Assembly (NCBI GenBank): GCA_934561115.1
Contig: CAKTFS010000007.1
Coordinates: forward strand, 1-64,000
Length of the DNA stretch: 64,000 bases
Direction of reading: 5' to 3'
Source: an uncultured Faecalibacterium sp.
Lineage (GTDB): Bacteria; Bacillota; Clostridia; Oscillospirales; Ruminococcaceae
A program made the position numbers and the translations under genes. This document shows positions 55,044-64,000 of the stretch, in pieces (the first letter of the stretch is position 1; each line of letters starts with the position of its first letter). The notes below the pieces were generated by a model. That model ran no database searches and had not been told where the DNA came from. It saw only the letters and a list, made by a program, of their open reading frames with translations.

Positions 55044-55456
55044 ACGATTGAAAATGACCTCCGCGTGCGCTTTGGGTAGCATCCTCGCCCTCTCCGTCTT
55101 TGCTTCGCAAATCCACCTCTCCCAAAGGGAGAGGCCTTGGCATGGCGGAAAAGTTTCTGGTCAAATCGCAAAGTGTGTGGTTTCGCCAGAGGCTCTCCCT
55201 TTGAGGAAAGACTTCCCCCGCTCCGGGGGAAGATGTCGCGCAGCGACAAAAGGGGGAATCTGGCAAAGCCGTCAGGCTTTGACTGAGAGGGCGAGCCCAC
55301 TGAAATTATGCGCAGCAGCCGTTCCCCTTTACGACCCTTCCCGTGAAAATGGAATACCGGAGCGTCCGCAGACGCTCCGGTATTCCGAAACTATAAAATA
55401 ATTTTTCCTTAGCTTATGCGCAGAGCAACGCGGAGCGCATTCAAAATCGTTCCGCG
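55044..55456. repeat. composite of hairpin element and MITE-like repeat
   Basis: Left: hairpin-element head AACGATTGAAAATGACCTCCGCG, cut by a MITE-like copy (55084-55295, ends CTCGCCCTCTC/GAGAGGGCGAG). Right: element flank, then a minus-sense hairpin with perfect 16-bp stem (55351-55366, 55371-55386), loop TGCG, then TAAAATAATTTTTCC and the inverted head CGCGGAGCGCATTCAAAATCGTT. The MITE seems to sit inside the hairpin element. Confidence 0.8.
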
Positions 55457-55460
55457 CAGC

Positions 55461-55494
55461 AAAAAAGCCGCCGCACAAAAAGTGCAGCGGCTTT
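55461..55494 (-). terminator. terminator of the two-peptide unit
   Basis: AAAGCCGCTGCAC pairs with GTGCGGCGGCTTT around 5 Ts (minus strand), then TTTTTTG. It lies 14 nt beyond the second small ORF, which supports a real transcript here. Confidence 0.85.
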
Positions 55495-55507
55495 GCGGGG
55501 TGTCACC

Positions 55508-55588
55508 TTACAGCCAGCGCTCTGCGATGATCCACCACATACCGGGCAGATTGATCCGACCCAGCAGATGCTCCAATACGATCAGCAT
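55508..55588 (-). CDS. small peptide ORF 2 (26 aa)
   Basis: MLIVLEHLLGRINLPGMWWI followed by IAERWL, TAA stop. A strong ribosome site (GAAAGGAGAATACC) precedes the ATG. The sequence is hydrophobic with two adjacent Trp and charges spaced on one side, so it could form a membrane-associated amphipathic helix. It lies 27 nt after ORF 1 and right before a terminator. No known homologue comes to mind; a leaderless peptide, toxin-like or signalling role is possible. Confidence 0.6.
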   Translation of the reverse strand: MLIVLEHLLGRINLPGMWWIIAERWL

Positions 55589-55615
55589 GGTATTCTCCTT
55601 TCAGACCGTCCGTTT

Positions 55616-55708
55616 TCAGCCGAACAGCCCCTTTAGCAAAAACAGAAGCAGCTTAGTCAAGCTGCCGCCGCCCAAAAGGCTGAGCAGCGGCCCAAGGCCT
55701 TGAAACAT
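55616..55708 (-). CDS. small peptide ORF 1 (30 aa)
   Basis: MFQGLGPLLSLLGGGSLTKL followed by LLFLLKGLFG, TGA stop. A strong ribosome site (GAAAGGAGC) lies 9 nt before the ATG. It is Gly/Leu-rich with two Lys and looks like an amphipathic membrane peptide. It forms a tandem with ORF 2 in a gap otherwise full of repeats. No promoter was fixed: TATATA (about 55771-55776) has no -35 at the right spacing. Role unknown; bacteriocin-like pair, type I toxin, or small membrane-protein partners are options. Confidence 0.6.
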   Translation of the reverse strand: MFQGLGPLLSLLGGGSLTKLLLFLLKGLFG

Positions 55709-55864
55709 GGAAGGTTTGCTCCTTTCGTTTCTTTCCGTCCCGGCTGCTGCCGGGTGCCGGTCTGCCTTATATACGAACCAGCCCGCCGCAGGATTGCAAA
55801 TACCATGGTGGTAAATATTGGGAGGAATCAATTCAAATCGTTTTTATTGCACAAGGTCAGCATC

Positions 55865-56182
55865 CTCGCCCTCTCCGTCTTTGCTGCGCAAATCCACCTC
55901 TCCCAAAGGGAGAGGCCTTGGCATAGCGGAAAAGTTTCCGGTCAAACCGCAAAGTTTGTGGTTTCGCCAGAGGCTCTCCCTTTGGGAGAGCTGGCAAAGC
56001 CGCAAGGCTTTGACTGAGAGGGCGAGCCCGCTGAAATTATTCGCAGCTGCCGTTTGCCTTTACGACCCCTTCCCGTGAAAAAGTTGCTCAGAAACGCCCG
56101 CAGGCGTTTCTGAGCAACAAATCAAAAATACTATTTCCGCTGAAAATGCCCAAAGCGCACGCGGAGGGCATTCCAAATCGTC
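55865..56182. repeat. MITE-like repeat joined to a hairpin element, next to eno
   Basis: MITE-like copy (55865-56026, ends CTCGCCCTCTC/GAGAGGGCGAG) followed by element flank TACGACCCCTTCCCGTGAAA, a minus-sense hairpin with perfect 16-bp stem (56083-56098, 56103-56118), loop TGCG, and the inverted head CGCGGAGGGCATTCCAAATCGTC, ending 4 nt before the eno stop. No gene is seen in 55709-56186. Confidence 0.8.
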
Positions 56183-56186
56183 TTGC

Positions 56187-57542
<1,356 letters not shown>

Positions 57543-57547
57543 TTAGG

Positions 57548-57601
57548 TAGTTATATATAACTAACCATCAATATCCTACCACGCTTTGCGCCCCTGCGCA
57601 A
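57548..57601 (-). promoter_or_regulatory. eno promoter and 16-bp palindrome
   Basis: Minus strand: TTGCGC (57596-57601), 17-bp spacer, TAGGAT (57573-57578). The perfect palindrome TAGTTATATATAACTA (57548-57563) lies about 10 nt downstream of the -10 box, where a repressor would block initiation. The regulator is unknown. Confidence 0.6.
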
Positions 57602-57749
57602 GAGCCGGGGCAGATGTTTGCCGGCCTAAATTTTTAACAGGGGCGCAAACTGCCGTGGAAAACCCGTTTACAGTCTGCCCCTTTGCGGCAACGGGGATAC
57701 GCTATGCCTGCCATGTAAATTTCGTATGGCAGATACGCCAAAAATTCTC

Positions 57750-57778
57750 TTTACTTTTTGGCAGTTCGGTTCTATACT
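57750..57778 (+). promoter_or_regulatory. promoter of the MATE gene
   Basis: TTTACT (57750-57755), 17-bp spacer, TATACT (57773-57778). The leader repeats TATAGTCGTT twice (about 57808-57831) before GAGGAGG. Confidence 0.7.
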
Positions 57779-57848
57779 GGTTGCGGCATTTACGCTGTTT
57801 TCCCATTTATAGTCGTTTTTATAGTCGTTATAGAGGAGGATTTTTGCA

Positions 57849-59270
57849 ATGAATAAGGATCTGACGGTGGGCAAGCCGTCACAGGTATTGTGGCAATTCT
57901 GTCTGCCCATGTTCGGCAGCATCATTTTCCAGCAGCTGTACAACATCGCCGACAGTCTGGTGGCGGGCAAGTTCATCGGCGAGAACGCACTGGCTGCGGT
58001 GGGCAACAGCTACGAGATCACCCTGATCTTCATCGCCTTTGCCTTTGGCTGCAACATCGGCTGCTCGGTCATCGTGTCCCGCTACTTCGGCGCAAAGGAA
58101 TACGGCGAGATGAAGACCTCTGTCTACACCTCCCTCATCGGCTCTGCCGTGCTGTGCGCGGTGCTGATGGGCATTGGTCTGCTGGGCTGCGACGCCCTGC
58201 TGGAGCTCATCAACACCCCGGAGGAGATCCTTGCGGACTCTGCGCTGTATCTGGACATCTACGTTCTGGGTCTGCCCTTCATGTTCTTCTACAACATTGC
58301 CACCGGCATCTTCTCTGCCCTTGGCGACAGCAAGACCCCCTTCTACTTCCTTGCCGTTTCGTCTTTGTCCAACATCGGTGTGGACATCCTGTTCGTAGCC
58401 GGTTTTAAGATGGGCATTGCCGGTGTGGCATGGGCTACCTTCCTGTGTCAGGGTGTCAGCTGCGTGCTGGCCATGGTGGTGGTGTTCCGCCGCATCCGCG
58501 CCTTCCGCACCGAGGGTCATGTGCAGCTGTTCTCTTGGAATATGCTGGGCAAGGTGGCTGTGGTGGCTGTGCCCAGCATTCTGCAGCAGAGCTTTGTCTC
58601 GGTGGGCAACATCATCCTGCAGAGCATCATCAACACCTTTGGCGCCAGCGTGATTGCCGGCTACTCTGCCGCCGTCAAGCTGAACAACATGGTCATCACC
58701 TCCTTTACCACCTTGGGCAACGGTATCTCCAACTACACCTCCCAGAACATGGGTGCCGGCAAGATGGAGCGCGTCAAGGAGGGCTTTGGCGCAGGCCGCA
58801 ATCTGGTGTGGCTGCTGTGCGTGCCGCTGGTGGTGCTGTACTTCTTCTTCGGCCGTTTCCTGCTGCTGCTGTTCATGAACGACCCGCAGGGCCCCGCCAT
58901 TGACACCGGTATGCTGTTTTTGCGCATCCTCTCTCCCTTCTACTTTGTGGTATCGGTCAAGCTGGTGGCAGACGGCATCCTGCGCGGCTGCGGCCTGATG
59001 GTGCGGTTCATGATTGCCACCTTCACCGACCTGATCCTGCGCGTGGGCATTGCCGCCGTGCTCAGCGCCACAGCGCTGGGTTCCACCGGCATCTGGATGG
59101 CATGGCCTGTGGGCTGGTGCATCGGCACGGCGCTTTCCATGGTGTTCTACGCCACTGCCATCCGCAAGGCACTGGCACAGCCGGTGGCTGCTGCCGAGGC
59201 CGAGGGACAGGCCGCCGAAGTCCGCGCCGAGGCCGAATTTGCCGCCGACGCCGAGATGGAGACGCTGTAA
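57849..59270 (+). CDS. MATE family efflux transporter
   Basis: A 473-residue polytopic protein with about twelve membrane helices in two homologous halves. Typical MATE segments: PMFGSIIFQQLYNIADSLVAGKFIGENALAAVGNS near the N-terminus, FIAFAFGCNIGCSVIVSRYFGA, and AVPSILQQSFVSVGNIILQSIINTFGASVIAGYSAAVKL opening the second half. The DinF/NorM-like family exports drugs or cations in exchange for Na+ or H+. The C-terminal tail (about 435-473) is a charged Ala/Glu-rich helix. Substrate unknown. Ribosome site GAGGAGG. No regulator is adjacent. Confidence 0.92.
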   Translation: MNKDLTVGKPSQVLWQFCLPMFGSIIFQQLYNIADSLVAGKFIGENALAAVGNSYEITLIFIAFAFGCNIGCSVIVSRYFGAKEYGEMKTSVYTSLIGSAVLCAVLMGIGLLGCDALLELINTPEEILADSALYLDIYVLGLPFMFFYNIATGIFSALGDSKTPFYFLAVSSLSNIGVDILFVAGFKMGIAGVAWATFLCQGVSCVLAMVVVFRRIRAFRTEGHVQLFSWNMLGKVAVVAVPSILQQSFVSVGNIILQSIINTFGASVIAGYSAAVKLNNMVITSFTTLGNGISNYTSQNMGAGKMERVKEGFGAGRNLVWLLCVPLVVLYFFFGRFLLLLFMNDPQGPAIDTGMLFLRILSPFYFVVSVKLVADGILRGCGLMVRFMIATFTDLILRVGIAAVLSATALGSTGIWMAWPVGWCIGTALSMVFYATAIRKALAQPVAAAEAEGQAAEVRAEAEFAADAEMETL

Positions 59271-59415
59271 CCTTTTTGCAACCTGTGAATCCGTTTCATT
59301 TCACAGATAAACAAAATGAACAATTTGAAATAGTGCACAAAAACGCGCTTTTATTTTTGTATAAAGTATCAACAAAGCCGAGAAAATGCGCCCAAAAGTA
59401 TGGACGGTTTGTGAA

Positions 59416-59497
59416 TTGCGGATTTGAACCCAGATAGCTATAATAACAGACAAGGACAGGAGCAAGGCCGCTTTAGAGGGGAAGGGCCTTGCTTCCG
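59416..59497 (+). promoter_or_regulatory. liv promoter and leader hairpin
   Basis: TTGCGG (59416-59421), 17-bp spacer, TATAAT (59439-59444). In the leader GCAAGGCC and GGGCCTTGC form a hairpin (about 59463-59491) followed by TTCCGTTTTTAT, which may act as an attenuator or terminator for upstream RNA. Confidence 0.7.
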
Positions 59498-59543
59498 TTT
59501 TTATCAATTTATCTTATAAAACACTCCGAAGGAGGAGATTTTT

Positions 59544-60764
59544 ATGAAAAAGATGATCACTCGTCGTCAGTTCATGGCCGCTGCCGGTGTTGTTGCTGCA
59601 GCAAGCGCTCTGACTGCCTGCGGCGGTTCTTCCGCAAGCACTGCCGCTTCTTCTGCTGCCGGTTCTACCGCCGGTTCTGCTGCTTCCGGCAGCACCATCA
59701 AGGTGGGCGTTCTGGGCCCCATGACCGGCGATGTTTCCGTTTACGGTCTGGCTGTTATCAACGGCGCAAGCCTGTACCTGAAGCAGGTCAATGCCGATGG
59801 CGGTGTCAACGGCAAGCAGCTGGAGATCATCACCATGGACGAGCAGGGCGATGAGACTCAGGCCGTGACCTGCTTTACCAAGATGGTGGATCAGGGCATC
59901 ACCGCTCTGGTGGGCGATGTGACCACCGCTCCCACGCTGGCTGTTGCCGCTGAGAGCGCCGATTACAATATGCCCATGGTCACCGCTTCCGCTACCGCCG
60001 AGGCCGTCACGTACGATGCCGAGACCGACACCGTGAACGCCAATGTGTTCCGCGCCTGCTTTACCGACCCGTTCCAGGGCGTGAAGATGGCCGATTACGC
60101 TTACGAGAAGCTGGGCTACACCAAGGCCGCCGTCATCTTCCTGAAGGGCAAGGACTACAACGAGGGTCTGGCCGAGAACTTTGCCAAGGAGTTTGAGGCA
60201 AAGGGCGGCACCATCGTGGATCAGGAGAGCTACTCCGAGGGCGATGTGGACTTCAAGACCCAGCTGACCAGCATCTTGGGCAAGGGTCCCGAGGTAGTGT
60301 TCTGCCCCAACTACTATCAGGATGTGGGTCAGATCCTTGCGCAGGCCGAGAGCGTTGGCCTGACCGTTCCCTTCCTGGGCGGCGACGGCTGGGATGGTCT
60401 GGAGGGCTACGCCACCGCAGACCAGCTGAAGGACTCCTACTTCTGCGCCGGTTACGCCAAGGGCTCCAGCACCGCGTTTGAGGACGCTTATAAGGCTGAG
60501 TACGGCGAGACCTATCCCAACGGCTTTGCACCTCTGGGCTACGATGCTGCCATGACCGTGGTTTACGGCATCAAGGCAGCCGAGGAGCAGGGTCTGGAGG
60601 CTGGCTCTGACGAGTACAAGCAGGCCGTCATCGACGCCATTGCCGGCGGCACCATCGAGGGCATCACCGGCACCTTTACCTTCGACGAGCACCACGACCC
60701 CGTCAAGAGCACTGCCATCCTGACCTATGTGGACGGCAAGCCCGAGCTGAAGGAAATGTTCTGA
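59544..60764 (+). CDS. livK: branched-chain amino acid ABC transporter substrate-binding protein
   Basis: A 406-residue lipoprotein: signal MKKMITRRQFMAAAGVVAAA with lipobox LTAC, a Ser/Ala-rich linker (about 28-50), and a type I periplasmic-binding fold starting IKVGVLGPMTGDVSVYG, with NGKQLEIITMDEQGDETQAV and PFLGGDGWDG. It captures leucine, isoleucine, valine or a related ligand outside the cell and hands it to LivHM. Ribosome site AAGGAGGAG. Codon use is biased, as for abundant binding proteins. It is followed by an attenuator-like terminator. Confidence 0.92.
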   Translation: MKKMITRRQFMAAAGVVAAASALTACGGSSASTAASSAAGSTAGSAASGSTIKVGVLGPMTGDVSVYGLAVINGASLYLKQVNADGGVNGKQLEIITMDEQGDETQAVTCFTKMVDQGITALVGDVTTAPTLAVAAESADYNMPMVTASATAEAVTYDAETDTVNANVFRACFTDPFQGVKMADYAYEKLGYTKAAVIFLKGKDYNEGLAENFAKEFEAKGGTIVDQESYSEGDVDFKTQLTSILGKGPEVVFCPNYYQDVGQILAQAESVGLTVPFLGGDGWDGLEGYATADQLKDSYFCAGYAKGSSTAFEDAYKAEYGETYPNGFAPLGYDAAMTVVYGIKAAEEQGLEAGSDEYKQAVIDAIAGGTIEGITGTFTFDEHHDPVKSTAILTYVDGKPELKEMF

Positions 60765-60826
60765 TCCGCGCTGTTCCATCCACCGGTGATAGAGCCGCCC
60801 GCACAGAGCAAACCCCATGATTTTTT

Positions 60827-60875
60827 GGAGAACGCCGGAACAGCTTTTTTCTGGTCAGGCGTTCTCCATTTTTTA
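60827..60875 (+). terminator. leaky terminator between livK and livH
   Basis: GGAGAACGCC pairs with GGCGTTCTCC with an inner stem, then ATTTTTTATA. A partial stop here would yield more LivK than membrane parts, a common arrangement. Confidence 0.75.
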
Positions 60876-60918
60876 TATCAAAAAGTGTAAACGCCGCAAA
60901 GAAAGGAAGTATCCAACC

Positions 60919-61797
60919 ATGACAGTGTTCTTTAGCCAGCTGATCAACGGCTTGTCCCTTGGCAGCATCTATGCACTGATCGCACTGGGCTACAGCATGG
61001 TGTACGGCATTATCCTGCTGCTGAATTTTGCCCACGGCGATGTCATCATGGTGGGCGCATACATGTCCTGGTTCGTCATGAACCAGCTGGGTCTCGGCCC
61101 GGTCACCGCTGTGTGCGCCACCATCCTCACCTGTACGCTGCTGGGCGTGGTGATCGAAAAGATCGCCTACACCCCCCTGCGCAGCGCACCCCGCATCTCG
61201 CTGCTGATCACCGCCATTGGTGTCTCCTTCTTTCTGGAGTACACGGCAGAGCTGATCCTTGGCTCGGGTGCAAAGGTGATCCCCGCCTACTACACCAACC
61301 AGACCTTCCGTCTGGGCAAGGTGCCGCTGGGCCTTACCTCCATCATCACGCTGGTGGTCACCGTGCTGTCCATGCTGGTGCTCACCTTTCTGGTGCAAAA
61401 GACTAAACTCGGCAAGGCCATGCGCGCCGTCTCGGAGGATATGGATGCTGCCCGCCTGATGGGCATCAACGTCAACAGCACCATCTCCTTTACCTTTGCC
61501 GTGGGCTCGGCGCTGGCGGGCATCGGCAGCGTGCTGTACTGCTGCTCCTACCCGCAGGCCACCCCCACCATGGGCTCCATGCTGGGTCTGAAAGCCTTCG
61601 TTGCCGCCGTGCTGGGCGGCATCGGCTCCATCCCGGGTGCCATGGTCGGCGGCATTGCCATCGGCCTGTGCGAGTGCTTTGTTTCCGCCATCGGCCTTTC
61701 CGCATGGAAGGACGCTGTTACGTTTGCAATTCTGATCATCGTGCTGCTGGTCAAGCCCACGGGCTTCCTTGGCCGCAAGGTGCAGGAAAAGGTGTAA
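60919..61797 (+). CDS. livH: branched-chain amino acid ABC permease LivH
   Basis: A 292-residue permease with about eight helices. LINGLSLGSIYALIALGYSMVYGIILLLNFAHGDVIMVG and the cytoplasmic loop AVSEDMDAARLMGINVNSTI (contact with the ATPases) are typical of LivH; AAVLGGIGSIPGAMVGG closes the core. The start at 60919 follows AAAGGAAG; the upstream frame covers the terminator hairpin. Confidence 0.95.
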   Translation: MTVFFSQLINGLSLGSIYALIALGYSMVYGIILLLNFAHGDVIMVGAYMSWFVMNQLGLGPVTAVCATILTCTLLGVVIEKIAYTPLRSAPRISLLITAIGVSFFLEYTAELILGSGAKVIPAYYTNQTFRLGKVPLGLTSIITLVVTVLSMLVLTFLVQKTKLGKAMRAVSEDMDAARLMGINVNSTISFTFAVGSALAGIGSVLYCCSYPQATPTMGSMLGLKAFVAAVLGGIGSIPGAMVGGIAIGLCECFVSAIGLSAWKDAVTFAILIIVLLVKPTGFLGRKVQEKV

Positions 61798-61809
61798 GGG
61801 GGCATAACG

Positions 61810-62838
61810 ATGAATACCAAACGCAAGACCCTCAAAATGCCCGTGCGCTACCTGATGAATCTGGTGCTGGTGGGGCTGCTGTTCGTGGGGCTTTCCTATG
61901 TGACCGGCAATATGCTGTCCACCTACCAGAATAAGGTGCTGCTGACCGTGGGCATCAACATCATTCTGGCCGTCTCGCTGAACGTTGCCACCGGTTATCT
62001 GGGGCAGCTGCCGCTGGGTCACGCCGGTTTTATGGCGGTAGGTGCTTATGCCTGCGCCCTGTTTACCAAATCCTCTGGTCTTCCCAAGGGCGTGGCCTTT
62101 GCCATCGGTCTGGTGCTGGCATGGGTGATCGCCGGGCTGTTCGGGGTGCTTATCGGCATCCCTGCCCTGCGCCTGACCGGCGACTATCTGGCCATCCTGA
62201 CCTTAGGCTTCGGCGAGATCATCCGCATCACCTTAAACAACATTGATGATGTGCTGGGCTTCAAGCTGTTCTACGGCTCCAAGGGCCTGAAGAACATCCC
62301 CAAGTATTCCAACTTTACCAACGTGTTCCTGTGCGTGGTCATCACCTGCTTTTTGATCCACGCCATGATGAAGAGCCGCCACGGCCGCGCCGTGCTGGCC
62401 ATCCGCGACAACGAGATCGCCGCCGAGAGCTGCGGCATCCAGACCACCTATTATAAGGTGATGGCCTTTGCCTTCTCCGCCGCCTTCGCAGGCTTGGCCG
62501 GCGGTCTGTACGCCTGCTACATCGGCGTGCTGAACCCCTCCACCTTCGGCTTTATGAAGTCCATCGAAATTCTGGTCATGGTGGTTCTGGGCGGCATGGG
62601 CTCCATGCTGGGCTCCATCCTATCCGCTACCGTGCTGACCATCCTGCCCGAGGCCACCCGCAGCTTTGACAGCTACCGCATGGTGGTCTACTCGCTGGTG
62701 CTGGTGCTGATGATGATCTTCCGCCCGGGCGGACTGCTGGGCAGCTACGATTTCTCCCTGAGCCGCATCGTGGAAAAGGCCATGAACGGCGAACTGTTCC
62801 GCAAACATACCAAAAAGGAGGCCGCTGACCATGAGTGA
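61810..62838 (+). CDS. livM: branched-chain amino acid ABC permease LivM
   Basis: A 342-residue permease, partner of LivH. Features are NIILAVSLNVATGYLGQLPLGHAGFMAVGAYA, LTGDYLAILTLGFGEIIRI, and the coupling loop AIRDNEIAAESCGIQTTYYKV. The C-terminus (EKAMNGELFRKHTKKEAADHE) overlaps livG by 8 nt. An N-terminal extension of about 20 basic residues precedes the first helix. Confidence 0.95.
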   Translation: MNTKRKTLKMPVRYLMNLVLVGLLFVGLSYVTGNMLSTYQNKVLLTVGINIILAVSLNVATGYLGQLPLGHAGFMAVGAYACALFTKSSGLPKGVAFAIGLVLAWVIAGLFGVLIGIPALRLTGDYLAILTLGFGEIIRITLNNIDDVLGFKLFYGSKGLKNIPKYSNFTNVFLCVVITCFLIHAMMKSRHGRAVLAIRDNEIAAESCGIQTTYYKVMAFAFSAAFAGLAGGLYACYIGVLNPSTFGFMKSIEILVMVVLGGMGSMLGSILSATVLTILPEATRSFDSYRMVVYSLVLVLMMIFRPGGLLGSYDFSLSRIVEKAMNGELFRKHTKKEAADHE

Positions 62839-63670
62839 GTTCCAGACCAGACTGCACAGTGTGCCCTCCGGCGGTTTTCTGACCGACCGCGACAAGGACA
62901 AAAAGCCCATTCTGGACGTGCGTGAGCTGGGCATCGACTTCGGCGGTCTGACCGCCGTGGACGGCTTCAACCTGATGATCGGCCGCAACGAGATCACCGG
63001 CCTGATCGGCCCCAACGGCGCGGGCAAGACCACCGTGTTCAACCTGCTCACCAACGTCTACCAGCCCACCCGCGGCTCCATCCTGATCGACGGGATGCCC
63101 ACCGCCGGGAAAAAGACCTATCAGGTCAACCGCATGGGCGTGGCGCGCACCTTCCAGAACATCCGTCTGTTCAAGGAGCTGAGCGTCATCGACAACATCA
63201 AGGTAGGTCTGCACGAGTCCATGAAGTATAATCTGGCGTCCTCCCTGCTGCGGATGCCGAACTACTGGAAAGAGGAAAAGCAGTGCACCCAGCGTGCACT
63301 GGAGCTGCTGGATATCTTCCACATGGCAGACCTTGCCAACGCACAGGCCGGCAGCCTGCCCTACGGCGCACAGCGCCGCCTGGAGATCATGCGCGCACTG
63401 GCTACCGGCCCGAAGCTTCTGCTGCTGGACGAGCCTGCCGCCGGTATGAACCCCTCCGAGACTGCCGAGCTGACCGAGACCATCCGCCGTATCCGCGACG
63501 AGTTCAACATTGCCGTGCTGCTCATCGAGCACGACATGAGCCTTGTCATGGGCATCTGCGAGGGCATTGCGGTGCTGAACTTCGGCCGCATCATCGCCAA
63601 GGGCACCCCGGACGAGATCCGCAATAACCCGCAGGTCATCGAGGCCTATCTGGGCAAAAAGGAGGGCTGA
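62831..63670 (+). CDS. livG: branched-chain amino acid ABC ATPase LivG
   Basis: A 279-residue ABC ATPase. Walker A GPNGAGKTT (about 59-67), Q-loop in ARTFQNIRLF, signature LPYGAQRRLEI (a SYGAQR variant of LSGGQ usual for LivG), Walker B LLLLDEPAAGMNP, and switch His in IEHDMSLVM. It couples ATP use to transport. An extra N-terminal stretch of about 30 residues (MSEFQTRLHSVPSGGFLTDR) precedes the usual start. It is followed 3 nt later by livF. Confidence 0.95.
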   Translation: MSEFQTRLHSVPSGGFLTDRDKDKKPILDVRELGIDFGGLTAVDGFNLMIGRNEITGLIGPNGAGKTTVFNLLTNVYQPTRGSILIDGMPTAGKKTYQVNRMGVARTFQNIRLFKELSVIDNIKVGLHESMKYNLASSLLRMPNYWKEEKQCTQRALELLDIFHMADLANAQAGSLPYGAQRRLEIMRALATGPKLLLLDEPAAGMNPSETAELTETIRRIRDEFNIAVLLIEHDMSLVMGICEGIAVLNFGRIIAKGTPDEIRNNPQVIEAYLGKKEG

Positions 63671-63673
63671 GCC

Positions 63674-64000
63674 ATGGCTGATACATTACTGAAGGTGGAC
63701 GGCATCAACGTCTACTACGGCAACATCCACGCCGTAAAGGATATCTCTTTCACCGTCAACGCAGGCGAGATCGTCACCCTGATCGGTGCAAACGGCGCGG
63801 GCAAATCCACCACCCTGAAAACCATTTCCGGCCTTTTGAAGCCCCGCACCGGCGATGTGCTGTACAAGGGCAAAAGCATCAAGGGCGTGCGCGCCCACAA
63901 GATCGTGGAAAGCGGCCTTGCACAGGTGCCGGAGGGACGCCATGTGTTTTTGCACATGACGGTGGACGAGAACCTTGATATGGGCGCTTACACCCAGCCC
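63674..64000 (+). CDS. livF: branched-chain amino acid ABC ATPase LivF (cut by window end)
   Basis: The first 109 codons of an ABC ATPase: LLKVDGINVYYGNIHAVKDI, Walker A GANGAGKST, the Q-loop region LAQVPEGRHVFLHMTVDENL, which is typical of LivF (QVPEGR). The gene continues beyond the window; signature motif and Walker B are not visible. Confidence 0.93.
   Translation, partial: MADTLLKVDGINVYYGNIHAVKDISFTVNAGEIVTLIGANGAGKSTTLKTISGLLKPRTGDVLYKGKSIKGVRAHKIVESGLAQVPEGRHVFLHMTVDENLDMGAYTQP

Noticed and set aside
55760..55800. Promoter for the two-peptide unit (TTGCAA ... TATATA)
   Set aside because: The spacer is 20 bp, too long; no better pair was found, so the promoter is left open.
59271..59415. 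T-box or other riboswitch upstream of livK
   Set aside because: No T-box bulge sequence or specifier stem was recognised; only a promoter and a short hairpin are visible.

Overview
The window is GC-rich, densely packed, low in introns or mobile genes, and reads as a chromosome segment of a Gram-positive anaerobic Firmicute of the Oscillospiraceae/Ruminococcaceae type, most like Faecalibacterium. The grounds are the gene content (FabK-type fatty acid synthesis, mraZ-led division cluster, CIRCE-controlled clpB, Liv transporter, hexuronate catabolism), TTGACA/TATAAT promoters with 17-bp spacers, AGGAGG ribosome sites, and many short palindromic intergenic repeats. The species call is inference.

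Layout. 0.1-4.6 kb: a MarR regulator, purC, and a GH1 phospho-beta-glucosidase with a GDPD phosphodiesterase. 4.8-13.3 kb: a minus-strand type II fatty acid operon, acpP-accD-accA-fabH-fabK-(second FabK/NMO-like)-fabD-fabG-fabF-fabZ, translationally coupled through ATGA overlaps, with a clear promoter and terminator but no accB or accC. 13.9-26.8 kb: a minus-strand dcw cluster, mraZ-rsmH-ftsL-like-PASTA PBP-murF-(mraY-like)-ftsW-murG-ftsQ-murE; the gene in the mraY slot has lost every MraY catalytic motif. 26.9-28.8 kb: a coiled-coil protein with rsmD, and a divergent flavodoxin-fold gene. 29.3-34.0 kb: a GH2 hydrolase whose acid/base position is substituted, and a zinc-ribbon/DUF5685/DnaJ trio. 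35.2-40.3 kb: a lipoprotein, a TetR regulator with its probable membrane-protein target, a GntR/FCD regulator, a PAP2 enzyme and a HAD phosphatase. 40.5-44.4 kb: eda (fused to a VOC domain)-kdgK-kduI-kduD for hexuronate breakdown, whose promoter carries the palindrome found at the GntR gene. 44.5-57.5 kb (minus): a CBS/CorC membrane protein, clpB with CIRCE and a 20-codon leader ORF, a signalling operon (PAS-GGDEF-REC-HD-GYP protein, orphan solute-binding protein, hybrid kinase), a two-peptide mini-operon, and enolase. 57.8-64.0 kb: a MATE exporter and the branched-chain amino acid transporter livKHMGF, with livF cut by the window end.

The most striking signal is noncoding. At least nine intergenic hairpins share the same geometry, a 16-bp stem with a TGCG tetraloop inside conserved flanks, while the stem sequence itself differs between groups and stays fully complementary. 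They lie in inverted-repeat-bounded elements just 3' of genes, often in convergent pairs, and are interlaced with a second MITE-like repeat ending in CTCGCCCTCTC.
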